A stretch of 31,504 nt of DNA from VRUE01 sp036265675. Its GTDB lineage: Bacteria; Actinomycetota; Thermoleophilia; Solirubrobacterales; 70-9. The notes below the pieces were generated by a model, which did no database searches, was not told the DNA's origin, and saw only the letters and a list, made by a program, of their open reading frames with translations. Location: assembly GCA_036265675.1 (NCBI GenBank), contig DATAOP010000031.1, forward strand, positions 1 to 31,504, read 5' to 3'. Both the position numbers and the translations under genes were made by a program. This document shows positions 7,238 through 15,617 of this stretch, one piece after another; position 1 is the first letter of the stretch, and every line of letters begins with the position of its first letter.

Positions 7238-8453
7238 CGACGTCAGGGTCCTCGACCTGACCCGGCTCCTCCCGGGGGGCTTCTGCTCGCTGCTCCTGGC
7301 CGACCTCGGCGCTGAGGTGCTGAAGGTCGAGGACACCGGGATGGGCGACTACGTCCGCTGGGCGCCGCCCTATTACGGCGGCGAGGAGCAGCAGGAGCTC
7401 GGAACCCGCTCGGCGCTCTATCTCTCGCTGAATCGCGGCAAGCGCTCGATCCGCCTCAACCTGAAAGCGCCCCAGGGCCGCCAGGCCCTCCTGCAGCTGG
7501 TCGAGCAATACGACGTCGTCCTCGACGGCTTCCGACCCGGAGTCCTCGACCGGCTCGGCGTCGGTTACGAGCAGATGCGCGAGGCGAACCCGGCGATCGT
7601 CTTCTGCGCGATCACCGGCTACGGCCAGGACGGCCCCTACACCGAGCGCGCCGGCCACGACATGAACTATCTGGGGCTGGTCGGGCTGCTCGGGCTGACC
7701 GGGGCGAAGGACGGCCCGCCAGTTCAGTCGGGCGGGCAGATCGCCGACATCGGCGGCGGCGCGCTGATGGCCGCCTTCGGGGTGATGGCGGCGCTGCACG
7801 AGAGCCGCCGCTCGGGCGAGGGGCAGATGGTCGACGTCTCGATGGCCGACGGCGCCCTCTCCTGGCTGGCGATGGTCGCCGGCCGCTACTTCTGCGACGG
7901 CGAGGTCCCGCGGCGCGGCGAGCAGCAGCTCGCCGGTGGCCTGATCTGTTACCTGCCCTACGAGGCCAAGGACGGCTGGGTGACCTGCGGCGCGCTCGAG
8001 CCGAAGTTCTGGGCCGCCCTCTGCAACGGCGTCGGGCGGCCGGACCTGATCGAGTCGCAGTTCGACGCTCCCGGCTCCGACGCCTGGCGCGAGATCGCCG
8101 AGGTCTTCCGCGTGCGGACCCGGGAGGAATGGCGGGCGTTCAACGACGAGCACGACTGCTGCGTCGAGCCCGTCCTCGACGTCGACGAGGCGCTCGACTC
8201 GGAGCTGGTCCGCGCCCGCGAGATGGTTATCGAGATGGAGCAGCCGGAGCTGGGGACGATCCGCCAGCTCGGGACGCCGGTGAAGATGAGCCGCACCCCC
8301 GGCGACCCGACCCGCCCTGCGCCGGCGTTCGGCGAGCACACGCGCGACGTTCTCTCCGAGGCCGGCTACTCGGCGGAGGAGATCGCGGCGATGATCGAGT
8401 CCGGCGCGGCATCCGGGCCGAGCGCCGACTCCGCCGCGACCTTCCGGGCATGA
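7218..8453 (+). CDS. CaiB/BaiF (family III) CoA-transferase, alpha-methylacyl-CoA racemase-like
   Basis: 411 residues from the GTG at 7218, which has GGAG 9 nt upstream and lies inside the BKACE 3' end. The family III fold is clear: DVRVLDLTRLLPGGFCSLLLADLGAEVLKVE, then NRGKRSIRLNLK, and FRPGVLDRLG. The segment AGHDMNYLGLVG (His147-Asp148) together with Asp177 in IADIGGG reproduces the His/Asp pair, 30 residues apart, of alpha-methylacyl-CoA racemases (MCR/AMACR). Racemase activity on 2-methyl-branched acyl-CoA is therefore more likely than formyl-CoA-type transfer, though both remain possible. A racemase here would fit degradation of a branched-chain or isoprenoid-like acid. It ends ATGA-coupled to the MerR gene. 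Confidence 0.9.
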   Translation: MSGLPLSDVRVLDLTRLLPGGFCSLLLADLGAEVLKVEDTGMGDYVRWAPPYYGGEEQQELGTRSALYLSLNRGKRSIRLNLKAPQGRQALLQLVEQYDVVLDGFRPGVLDRLGVGYEQMREANPAIVFCAITGYGQDGPYTERAGHDMNYLGLVGLLGLTGAKDGPPVQSGGQIADIGGGALMAAFGVMAALHESRRSGEGQMVDVSMADGALSWLAMVAGRYFCDGEVPRRGEQQLAGGLICYLPYEAKDGWVTCGALEPKFWAALCNGVGRPDLIESQFDAPGSDAWREIAEVFRVRTREEWRAFNDEHDCCVEPVLDVDEALDSELVRAREMVIEMEQPELGTIRQLGTPVKMSRTPGDPTRPAPAFGEHTRDVLSEAGYSAEEIAAMIESGAASGPSADSAATFRA

Positions 8454-9154
8454 GCGCGAGCGCCGAGCAATCGCTGCTGCGGATCGGTGAGCTGGCCGAG
8501 GCCTCCGGGGTCCCGGTGCCGACGATCAAGCACTACCTGCGCGAGGGGCTGCTGCCGGAGCCGGTGAAGACGAGCCGCAACATGGCCTATTACCCGCCCG
8601 AGTTCGTCGACCGGATCCGGCTGATCAAGCAGCTCCAGGAGGAGCGGTTCATGCCGCTGAAGGCGATCAGGTCAGTGCTCGAAGAAGGCCCGGAGCGGGC
8701 CCGGGCCCTGGTCGAGCTCGAGGACCGGATCCTCGATCGCGCCCTCGCCGGCGAGCGCTCGCGGACGAGCCCGGCCGAGGCACGCGACCGCTACGGCGTG
8801 CCGAAGGAGGTGCTCGACCGGCTCGAGGAGCTCGAGGTCCTGAGCCCGAACAGCCGCGGCTACTCGCCCTCCGACATCCGCATCATCGAGGCGATCAGCC
8901 GCTTCCGCACCGGCGGCTACGACGAGGAGATCGGCTTCACCGTCTACGACACCCTCCGCTACAAGCGTGCGATCGAAGAGCTCGTCCGCGAAGAGATCGA
9001 GATCGTGATGGAGCGGCTCGCCGGCGAGGTTCCCCCCGAGCGAGTCGTGGCGATGCTCGAGGCCGGCTCCGAGCCGCTGCACGACCTGATCGCCGCCCTC
9101 CACACCAAGGCGATGGTCGCCGAGCTCGAGCGCCACCGCGCCGGCCGTTCCTAG
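8450..9154 (+). CDS. MerR-family transcriptional regulator
   Basis: 234 residues. The N-terminal MerR winged helix-turn-helix is RIGELAEASGVPVPTIKHYLREGLL (about 11-35), followed by the wing (YYPPEFVDRIRLIKQLQ) and a helix typical of the dimerisation coiled coil. The long C-terminal part (about 100-234) is acidic and helical and is not the short metal-binding tail, so a ligand such as an acyl-CoA is more plausible than a metal. There are no clustered cysteines. It is the last gene of the operon with a 4-nt ATGA overlap, so it probably regulates its own operon from the promoter before 4444. No clear MerR-type long-spacer palindrome was found there. Confidence 0.9.
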   Translation: MSASAEQSLLRIGELAEASGVPVPTIKHYLREGLLPEPVKTSRNMAYYPPEFVDRIRLIKQLQEERFMPLKAIRSVLEEGPERARALVELEDRILDRALAGERSRTSPAEARDRYGVPKEVLDRLEELEVLSPNSRGYSPSDIRIIEAISRFRTGGYDEEIGFTVYDTLRYKRAIEELVREEIEIVMERLAGEVPPERVVAMLEAGSEPLHDLIAALHTKAMVAELERHRAGRS

Positions 9155-9160
9155 GGGCGG

Positions 9161-10132
9161 TCAGGCCCGGAGCTCGGCAAGGCCCTGTTCGCGGGAGACG
9201 ATCGGCGCGTAGCCGAGCTCGGCGCGGGCCTTGGTGATGTCGATCGTGCACTCCTGGGTCAGGATCCAGGCCCGGAAGGTGGTCATCGGCGGCTGGCCGG
9301 ACAGGGGGAGGAGCTTCCAGGCGGCCTCCGAGATCCGCGCCAGCGGCGCCGCGGTCCAGGCCGGGAGGCTGCGGTCGGGCGGCTCGACTCCCTGGGTCTC
9401 GATCATCGCCGTGACGAACTCGCGGAAGACCACGGGCTCCCCGTCGGTGATGAAGTAGGCCTCGCCCGGCCGCCCCTTCTCGGCGGCGAGGAGGAAGCCC
9501 TCGACGACGTTGTCGACGTGGGCGGTGTCGGTGACGTTGTCGCCGCCACCGACCCAGGCCCATTTTCCGGCCCTCACCGTCCTCACCATCTCCGGCAGGA
9601 GCGTCGTGTCGCCTCTGCCCCAGACGAAGCGCGGCCGCACCGTGAGTGTCTCGAAGCCGGGGCGGTTCGCACGCCTCACCGCCAGCTCGGCGCGCGCCTT
9701 GGTCGCCGGATACGGGGACGGTGAGTCCGGTCGCAGCGGCGCCTCCTCGTCGACGTGAACCAGAGGCTCGCCCGCCATCAGCGCCGCCTCCGTCCCGCAG
9801 TGGACGAAGCGACGGACGCCCGCCGCGGCGGCGGCGGCCAATGCGTTCTCGGTGCCGTCGACGTTTCCCCGCTCGAACTCCTCCCAGTCGCCCCAGTCCC
9901 CGAGATGGGCGGCGAGATGGAAGGCGAGCTCGGCGCCCGCGGCCCCGGCCTCGAGCGACTCACGGTCGGAGAGGTCTCCGCGGACAGGCTCGGCGCCGAG
10001 ATCGGCGACCGCCTTCGCCGACGCGTCCGAGCGGGCCAGCGCCCTGACCCGCGTGCCCTCGCGGACCAGGCGCTCGACCAGCCGCCCGCCGATGAAGCCG
10101 GAGCCGCCGGTCACGAAAGCCGTCGAGGTCAC
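9161..10132 (-). CDS. NAD(P)-dependent epimerase/dehydratase (extended SDR)
   Basis: 323 residues starting at a GTG at 10132. The Rossmann motif GGSGFIGG is at 9-16, the catalytic Tyr140/Lys144 pair is in PYPATK, and the third residue is probably in HCGTEAA. The segments GNVDGTENALAAA and YFITDGEPVVFREFV resemble 3-beta-hydroxysteroid dehydrogenase/epimerase-like SDRs, including sterol or plant-reductase-like members. The reaction is not determinable. A TAAGAT hexamer lies 8 nt before the GTG and there is no Shine-Dalgarno sequence. It is divergent from the short-chain dehydrogenase at 10182 with 49 bp between the starts; its 3' end faces the MerR gene 6 nt away. Confidence 0.9.
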   Translation of the reverse strand: MTSTAFVTGGSGFIGGRLVERLVREGTRVRALARSDASAKAVADLGAEPVRGDLSDRESLEAGAAGAELAFHLAAHLGDWGDWEEFERGNVDGTENALAAAAAAGVRRFVHCGTEAALMAGEPLVHVDEEAPLRPDSPSPYPATKARAELAVRRANRPGFETLTVRPRFVWGRGDTTLLPEMVRTVRAGKWAWVGGGDNVTDTAHVDNVVEGFLLAAEKGRPGEAYFITDGEPVVFREFVTAMIETQGVEPPDRSLPAWTAAPLARISEAAWKLLPLSGQPPMTTFRAWILTQECTIDITKARAELGYAPIVSREQGLAELRA

Positions 10133-10140
10133 CGCAGCCG

Positions 10141-10146
10141 ATCTTA
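10141..10146 (-). promoter_or_regulatory. -10-like hexamer TAAGAT, probable leaderless start of the epimerase gene
   Basis: TAAGAT on the minus strand, then 8 nt, then the GTG at 10132. No ribosome-binding site precedes the start. Confidence 0.4.
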
Positions 10147-10181
10147 GCCCGGGTTGCTTGCGCGCATATAGCCTTCCGGCG

Positions 10182-11024
10182 GTGAGATCCGCGCTGATCA
10201 CCGGGGCATCGACCGGGATCGGGAGGGCGACGTCCCTGTGGCTGGACGCGCGCGGCTGGCGTGTCTTCGCGGGGGCCCGGAGGGAGGAGGACGCCGAGTC
10301 CCTGCGGGAAGCGGGCTCGGATCGTCTGCGGCCCCTGATCCTCGACGTCACCAGCGCGGAGCAGATCGCCGCGGCCGCCGACCGCGTCGGCGAGGAGAGC
10401 GAGGGAGCGGGCCTCCACGGGCTCGTCAACAACGCCGGGATCGCGGTCCCAGGACCGCTCGAGACGCTGCCGCTGGCCGACTTCCGCCGCCAGATGGAGG
10501 TCAACCTGACCTCGCACGTGGCCGTTACCCAGGCGATGCTGCCGTCGGTCCGGGCGGCCCGCGGCCGGATCGTCTTCAACACGTCGATCGGCGGCCTGAT
10601 GGCGATCAAGATGTTCGGCGCCTACCACGCGTCGAAGTTCGCCCTCGAGGCGGTCGGCGACGTCTTCCGCCAGGAGCTGGCGCCGTGGGGCATCGGGGTC
10701 TCGATCATCGAGCCGGGATCGATCGCGACCCCGATCTGGGAGCGGGGCGTCGGCGAAGCCGACACGCTGATCGAGCGCTCTTCCGAGGAGGAGAAAGCGC
10801 TCTACCCCAGGTACATCGCCCGCTACCAGAAGGTCGCCAAGGCGGCCGCGGCGCGAGGGATACCGCCGGAGAAGGTGGCCGCCACGATCGAGAAGGCGCT
10901 GACCTCACCCCGGCCGCGCACTCGGTATCTGGTCGGGCTCGACGCCCGCGGACAGGCCCTGCTCGCCCGCCTTCTCCCGGATCGGGCCACCGACCGCCTG
11001 ATCTCGATGCTGAGCGGGATCTAG
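10182..11024 (+). CDS. Short-chain dehydrogenase/reductase (classical SDR)
   Basis: 280 residues from a GTG at 10182. The cofactor motif TGASTGIG is at 7-14, NNAG at 83-86, and the catalytic residues are Ser135 (FNTSIGG), Tyr148 and Lys152 (YHASK). The C-terminal part after EPGSIATPIW is longer and more basic than in minimal SDRs, as in the retinol-dehydrogenase-like group with an extra C-terminal helix (TRYLVGLDARGQALLARLLPDRATDRLI). The substrate is probably a lipid or hydrophobic alcohol/ketone by family, but unproven. TATAGC lies 9 nt before the start. The stop is 8 nt from the convergent cyclase stop. Confidence 0.9.
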   Translation: MRSALITGASTGIGRATSLWLDARGWRVFAGARREEDAESLREAGSDRLRPLILDVTSAEQIAAAADRVGEESEGAGLHGLVNNAGIAVPGPLETLPLADFRRQMEVNLTSHVAVTQAMLPSVRAARGRIVFNTSIGGLMAIKMFGAYHASKFALEAVGDVFRQELAPWGIGVSIIEPGSIATPIWERGVGEADTLIERSSEEEKALYPRYIARYQKVAKAAAARGIPPEKVAATIEKALTSPRPRTRYLVGLDARGQALLARLLPDRATDRLISMLSGI

Positions 11025-11032
11025 GGGCCGGA

Positions 11033-14000
11033 TCAGCCGGCGGCCGCGAGGGCTTCGCGCTCCGCTGCGATCGAGTTGGCGCTCATCTCGCATCCCCTCG
11101 AACGCGCCAGCGCCTCCCCCTCCTCGAGCGCCTCCGCCACCCCGGCCCGGCCGGCGGCCGCGCGGGCCTTGGCCAGCGCCCGCAGCGCCAGCGGCAGCGA
11201 CCAGCCGAGGCTGTACTCACGGGCCTCCTCGGCCCCCGCCTCGGCGACGGCCATGGCCTCATCGGCCCTGCCGACCCCGGTCAGGGCTTCGGACCGGACG
11301 CTGGCCCGCCAGATCGCCATCTCGCCGTCCTCGGGCATCGCCTCGCGGTAGATCCGTTCCGCCGCCTCGATCGAGGCGAGCGCCGACTCGGGGTCGCCGG
11401 CCATCAGCTGGACAGCCGCGAGATTGGAGGTCGCGAGCGTCCGCGAGAAGATGTCGCCCAGCCGTTCGGTCTCCTCGAGGCTCCGCCGCGAGAGCTCGAG
11501 ACCCTCGTCGATGTCGCCTTTCAGGGCGACAAGATAGGCGTGGTTGCTCTTGACCCAGCATGCAGTCTCGGGGTCGCCGTCCTCCTCGGCGATCCGCAGC
11601 GCTTTCGCGAACAGTTCCTCGGACTCATCGAGCCGGGCCCGCTCGCGCCTGGCGAGGCCGAGGCTCATGTAGGCGTAGGCGAGCGGGCTTCCGACGAGGA
11701 TGCCGGCCCCGATCGAGCGGTCTCCGTCGATCAGCTCGATCATCTCCTCGAGGATCGCTTCGTAGCCGTCGAAGTCACCGAGGACGAGGTGCGGATAGGC
11801 GGCGATTGCGCGGATCGCCACCCGCAGGTGGATGTCACCGGTCTCGTCGGCGAGCTCGGTCGCCTCCTCGGCCGCCGTGAGCCACGGCTCCGGCGGGCGC
11901 AGCCTCCCCGGCCGCACGCCGGTGGCCGTCTTCAGCAGCGCCAGCGAATGCTTGTCGTCGGTCCTCGTAGCGATCTCCTCGGCCTCGGCGACCAGCTTCG
12001 CTTCCTCGTCCCTCTCCATCCCGAGCCGCCAGGCGTAGTCGAGCAGCATCAGGCGCGCATTGACCGCGAGAGCCGCCGCTTCCGCATCCTCCTCCGGATC
12101 GGGGACGAGCCGTACCACCGACTGCCACATCCGCATCGCCTCGCGCGGCTGGCTGTGCCCGGCCCAGTAGGCGCCGCGTGCAGACCACCGGGCCGCCTCG
12201 CGCAGCTCGCCGCCGGCCTCGTAGTGGTGGGCGATCAGCCCCGCCAGCTCGTCGTGTCGCTCAGGGTTGAGGTCGATCGTCGCCTGCGCCACCGCGGCGT
12301 GGGTCCGCGCCCGCTGGTCGGCGAGCTGGGTTCCGTAGGCCACCTCGAGGGTGAGGGGATGGCGGAAGGCGATCACGCGCTCCGGGTAGAGCTCGGCCTC
12401 GTAGAGGAACTCCGCGTCGATCGCCCGCTTCAGCGCCTCCCCGCAGGACTCGTCGTCATCGAACCCGGAGATCTGCATCAGCGCCGGCTCCGCGACTTCC
12501 TTCCCCGCGACCGACATCGCCTGCAGGAGGCGCTTCGCGTCTGGGTCGAGCCTGTCGATTCGGGCGGCGAGGACCGTCTGCACGCTGGCGGGGACCTTGA
12601 CGTCGCAGACCGGCTGGACCAGCCGCTGGGAGCCGCGTTCGCCTTCCAGCGCCCCGCTCTCGGACAGCTCGCGGACGATCTCCTCGATGAAGAAGGGGTT
12701 GCCGGCCGTCCGCTCGTGGATCAGCTCGGCGAGGCCGTCGAGGGAGGGGTCCTCGCCGACCAGGTCGCGCAGGAGCTTCTCGGTGTCCGCCGGGCCGAGC
12801 GGCTCGAGCGGGATGTGGCGGTAGTTCGGCAGCTCCCCCCAGGTGGGGGAGTACTCGGGCCGGTAGTTGAGGACGACGAGCGTCTTCGTCCCCGCGACCG
12901 AGCCCAGCAGCTCGCCGAGCAACGCGTCGCTGCCCTCGTCCATCCAGTGCAGGTCCTCGACCACGTTGACCGTGGCGTCGCGGCGGCTCGTGTGCAGCAG
13001 CTTGCAGAGGAGGCCGCGGAGCGCCCGCTGCCGGGCCTCGGGGCTGAGCTGCGGCGCCGGCCGGTCGGGATCCGGCAGCCCCATGAACTCGAAGAGGACG
13101 GGCAGGTCCTCGATCAGGCCGGGGTCGAGGAGGAGCGCCCGCCCGGCGATCTTCTCGCGCGAGATCCGATCCGAGTCCGAGTCGGAGACGCCGAAGTAGG
13201 CGCGCAGGATCTGGAGGACCGGCGCGAAGGGCGTCTCCTGGCCATGGGCCTGGGCCTGAGCTTGGTAGACCTCGATGCCCTGCGCCCGGCAGCGGTCGAC
13301 GAACTCCGCGGTCAGGCGGCTCTTGCCGAGGCCCGCTTCGGCCGCGATCCCGACCACCGCGCCGTCGCCGGCCTGGGCGGCCTCGAACCCCTCCTCGAGC
13401 ACCGTCAGCTCCTCCTCGCGGCCGACGAACCGGGAGAACCCGCGTTCGCGGGAAAGGTCGAGCCGCGAGCGCGCCGAGCCGATCCCCTCCAGCTCGTAGA
13501 CCCTGACCGGGCGGCTCGAGCCCTTGATCTCGAATTCGCCGAGGTCGTCGAGATCGAGGAAGCCGGCCGCCTGCTCGGCCGCCGCCTCTGCGAGGTAGGC
13601 CTTGCCGGGCTCGGCCAGCGTCTCCATCCGCTGCGCGAGCCCGACCGTGTGCCCGATCGCCGTGTAGTTGCCGTCGCCGCCGTCGCCGATCGCGCCGGCG
13701 ATCACCTCGCCCGAGTTGATCCCGATCCGGGTCGAGAAGTTGAGCCCGTGCTTGCGGCGCAGCTCGGCCGCGTACTCGGAGACGTCGTCGAGCATCCGCA
13801 GCGCGGCGTAGCAGGCGCGCCTGGCGTGGTCCTCGTGGGCGATCGGTGCCCCGAACACCGCCATGATCCCGTCGCCGGTGAATTTGTCGACGGTCCCCTC
13901 GTAGCGATTGACCGCGTCGGCGAGGACCGAGAAGAAGCGCTGCATGATCGACCGCCACTGCTCGGGGTCCTGCTGCTCGGCCATGTCCATCGACCCCTGG

Positions 14001-14074
14001 ACGTCGGCGAACAGCACCGTCACGAGCTTGCGCTCGCCCTCGGGCTCGATCCGCTCGGACACACTCATTGCCAT
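11033..14074 (-). CDS. Class III adenylate/guanylate cyclase fused to an AAA ATPase and TPR-like repeats
   Basis: 1013 residues. An N-terminal class III cyclase domain (about 14-195) carries both metal Asp residues (Asp24 in LFADVQGS, Asp68 in FTGDG) and the base-selecting Lys64 and Thr138. The usual transition-state Asn of the VNxAxR motif is Gly145 (VGLAQR), with Arg149 kept. A linker is followed by an AAA_16-type ATPase with Walker A (EAGLGKS, about 245-252) and Walker B (VNVVEDLHWMDE, 369-380). The C-terminal half is helical TPR-like repeats (about 640-1000). Such proteins are signal-responsive regulators common in actinobacteria; ligand and output are unknown. Whether the Asn-to-Gly change leaves a weakly active cyclase or a sensor only is open. 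An alternative start is the ATG at 14068. Confidence 0.92.
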   Translation of the reverse strand: MAMSVSERIEPEGERKLVTVLFADVQGSMDMAEQQDPEQWRSIMQRFFSVLADAVNRYEGTVDKFTGDGIMAVFGAPIAHEDHARRACYAALRMLDDVSEYAAELRRKHGLNFSTRIGINSGEVIAGAIGDGGDGNYTAIGHTVGLAQRMETLAEPGKAYLAEAAAEQAAGFLDLDDLGEFEIKGSSRPVRVYELEGIGSARSRLDLSRERGFSRFVGREEELTVLEEGFEAAQAGDGAVVGIAAEAGLGKSRLTAEFVDRCRAQGIEVYQAQAQAHGQETPFAPVLQILRAYFGVSDSDSDRISREKIAGRALLLDPGLIEDLPVLFEFMGLPDPDRPAPQLSPEARQRALRGLLCKLLHTSRRDATVNVVEDLHWMDEGSDALLGELLGSVAGTKTLVVLNYRPEYSPTWGELPNYRHIPLEPLGPADTEKLLRDLVGEDPSLDGLAELIHERTAGNPFFIEEIVRELSESGALEGERGSQRLVQPVCDVKVPASVQTVLAARIDRLDPDAKRLLQAMSVAGKEVAEPALMQISGFDDDESCGEALKRAIDAEFLYEAELYPERVIAFRHPLTLEVAYGTQLADQRARTHAAVAQATIDLNPERHDELAGLIAHHYEAGGELREAARWSARGAYWAGHSQPREAMRMWQSVVRLVPDPEEDAEAAALAVNARLMLLDYAWRLGMERDEEAKLVAEAEEIATRTDDKHSLALLKTATGVRPGRLRPPEPWLTAAEEATELADETGDIHLRVAIRAIAAYPHLVLGDFDGYEAILEEMIELIDGDRSIGAGILVGSPLAYAYMSLGLARRERARLDESEELFAKALRIAEEDGDPETACWVKSNHAYLVALKGDIDEGLELSRRSLEETERLGDIFSRTLATSNLAAVQLMAGDPESALASIEAAERIYREAMPEDGEMAIWRASVRSEALTGVGRADEAMAVAEAGAEEAREYSLGWSLPLALRALAKARAAAGRAGVAEALEEGEALARSRGCEMSANSIAAEREALAAAG

Positions 14075-14121
14075 CGGCTCCGGGCAATCGTAGCCACGCC
14101 GCCACCTATACTGGGCCGAGA

Positions 14122-14145
14122 CCGATTGACTGGTCAGTCAATCGG
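14122..14145. promoter_or_regulatory. Perfect 24-bp palindromic operator, probable site of the adjacent TetR regulator
   Basis: Perfect 11-bp arms CCGATTGACTG and CAGTCAATCGG flank a 2-bp centre (GT). It is located between the divergent cyclase (start 14074) and nitrilase (start 14166) genes. On the plus strand its TTGACT (14126-14131) could serve as a -35 box, with GATACC at 14149-14154 as -10 after 17 bp, so binding would block the promoter of the nitrilase-TetR operon. This is classic TetR autoregulation geometry. Linking the site to the TetR gene at 14993 is inference from position and symmetry. Confidence 0.75.
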
Positions 14146-14154
14146 CGCGATACC
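14126..14154 (+). promoter_or_regulatory. Candidate sigma-70-type promoter of the nitrilase-TetR operon
   Basis: -35 TTGACT, 17-bp spacer, -10 GATACC. The -35 lies inside the palindrome. The ribosome-binding site GAGAGGAAG follows before the TTG start. Confidence 0.45.
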
Positions 14155-14165
14155 GAGAGGAAGAC

Positions 14166-14993
14166 TTGCGGGCAGCCGCAGTACAGCTCAATTCGACCGA
14201 CGACAGGGAGCGGAACCTGGCGACCGCCGAGCGCCTGGTCCGCGCCGCGGCGGCCGACGGCGCGACCCTCGTCGCCCTGCCCGAGAAGTGGAACCTTCTT
14301 GCCGGCGGAGAGGAGCTGCTGGCGGGGGCCGAGCCGCTCCACGGCCCGAGCCTGACCGCGGCTCGGGCCTGGGCGTCGGAGCTCGGCATCCACCTGCTCG
14401 CCGGAAGCATCGCCGCCCGCGGCGATGAGCGCGCCCAGAACACTTCGGTCCTGGTCGGCCCCGACGGCTCCGACCTCGCCGTCTACCGCAAGATCCACAT
14501 GTTCGACGTCGACGTCGGCGGTGTCTCCTACCGCGAGTCGGCCTTCGAGGATCCCGGGTCCGAGATCGTCACCGCATCGCTCGGCGAGGCCGAGCTCGGC
14601 CTGACCGTCTGCTACGACCTCCGCTTTCCCGAGCTCTATCGGATCCTGGCGCTGCGCGGCGCCCGCCTGATCTCGGTTCCCTCCGCATTCACGACGACGA
14701 CCGGGCGCGACCACTGGGAGGTACTGCTGCGGGCGCGGGCGATCGAGAACCAGGCCTTCCTGATCGCCCCGAACCAGATCGGCGTCGCGCCGCCCCATTA
14801 CGACTCCTTCGGCCACTCGATGATCGTCGACCCATGGGGGAGGGTCCTCGCGACCGCCCCCGACGAGGAGTGCTTCATCGCCGCCGACCTCGACCTCGCC
14901 GCCCAGGACGAGGTCCGCGACTCGCTGCCGGCGCTGGCCAACCGGCGCCCCGAGGCCTACTCCTGGCCGCGGTTGGTGGAGGCCCACGCCTGA
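14166..14993 (+). CDS. Carbon-nitrogen hydrolase (nitrilase superfamily, Nit1/Nit2-like amidase)
   Basis: 275 residues. The Glu-Lys-Cys catalytic triad is visible: Glu40 (VALPEKWN), Lys109 (VYRKIHMFD) and Cys149 (TVCYDLRFPELYR). The sequence around them (KIHMFDVDV, CYDLRFPELYR, IENQAFLIAPNQ) is closest to the Nit branch, whose members hydrolyse deaminated glutathione or omega-amides such as alpha-ketoglutaramate; a metabolite-repair role is likely. The start is a TTG at 14166 with GAGAGGAAG upstream. The stop overlaps the TetR start (TGATG), so the two genes are cotranscribed under the palindromic operator. Confidence 0.9.
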   Translation: MRAAAVQLNSTDDRERNLATAERLVRAAAADGATLVALPEKWNLLAGGEELLAGAEPLHGPSLTAARAWASELGIHLLAGSIAARGDERAQNTSVLVGPDGSDLAVYRKIHMFDVDVGGVSYRESAFEDPGSEIVTASLGEAELGLTVCYDLRFPELYRILALRGARLISVPSAFTTTTGRDHWEVLLRARAIENQAFLIAPNQIGVAPPHYDSFGHSMIVDPWGRVLATAPDEECFIAADLDLAAQDEVRDSLPALANRRPEAYSWPRLVEAHA

Positions 14994-15595
14994 TGGCCTC
15001 GAAAGCGCCCCCGATCGACAAGCGGCGCCAGATCCTCGACGCGGCGATCCGCGTCTTCGCCCGCCAGGGCTTCCACTCGACCAGGGTCTCCGACATCGCC
15101 GACGAGGCCGGTGTCGCCTATGGGCTCGTCTACCACTACTTCAAATCGAAGGAGGAGGTGCTGAACGAGCTCTTCACCGAGCGCTGGTCGCTGCTGCTGG
15201 CGGCGATCGACGAGGCCGATGCCGGGGGCCGGCCGCCGCGCGCGAAGCTCGAAGCGGTCGCCGCCTTCATCATCCAGTCCTACCGCCACGACCCCGAGCT
15301 GATGAAGGTGATCATCGTCGAGGTGACGCGGGCCGCGAACTCGTTCGGGCAGACCCATCTGACCGAGATCCGCCGGGCCTACGACTCGATCGCGAGGATC
15401 GTCGAGGGCGGGCAGGAAACGGGTGCGTTCCGATCCGACATCGACCCCGCGTTCGCCTCGATGTCCTTCTACGGCGCGATCGAGCAGCTCCTCTCCGGCT
15501 GGATCTTCGACCTGATCCCCGCCGCGGACTCGGACTTCGCGAAGGCAAAGGACTTTGTCGTCGCGACGATTTGCGACGGCCTCGAGCCTCGATAG
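14993..15595 (+). CDS. TetR-family transcriptional regulator
   Basis: 200 residues. The N-terminal TetR helix-turn-helix is RRQILDAAIRVFARQGFHSTRVSDIADEAGVAYGLVYHYFKSKEEVL in outline (about residues 10-57), with the conserved YHYFKSKEEVL. The C-terminal ligand domain resembles the FadR/YsiA-like group that senses acyl-CoA, including a long helix IEQLLSGWIFDL. It begins within the nitrilase stop codon. Its likely target is the 24-bp palindrome at 14122-14145, giving autoregulation and possibly control of the divergent cyclase gene. Confidence 0.92.
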   Translation: MASKAPPIDKRRQILDAAIRVFARQGFHSTRVSDIADEAGVAYGLVYHYFKSKEEVLNELFTERWSLLLAAIDEADAGGRPPRAKLEAVAAFIIQSYRHDPELMKVIIVEVTRAANSFGQTHLTEIRRAYDSIARIVEGGQETGAFRSDIDPAFASMSFYGAIEQLLSGWIFDLIPAADSDFAKAKDFVVATICDGLEPR

Positions 15596-15617
15596 GTAAG
15601 GTCGGCCCCAAGCGGGT

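Noticed and set aside
10238..14428. A 1396-codon open frame on the plus strand opposite the cyclase gene
   Set aside because: It is the mirror of a well-supported protein on the minus strand. Its product is low-complexity Arg/Pro/Gly/Ala sequence without motifs, as expected for GC-rich antisense frames.
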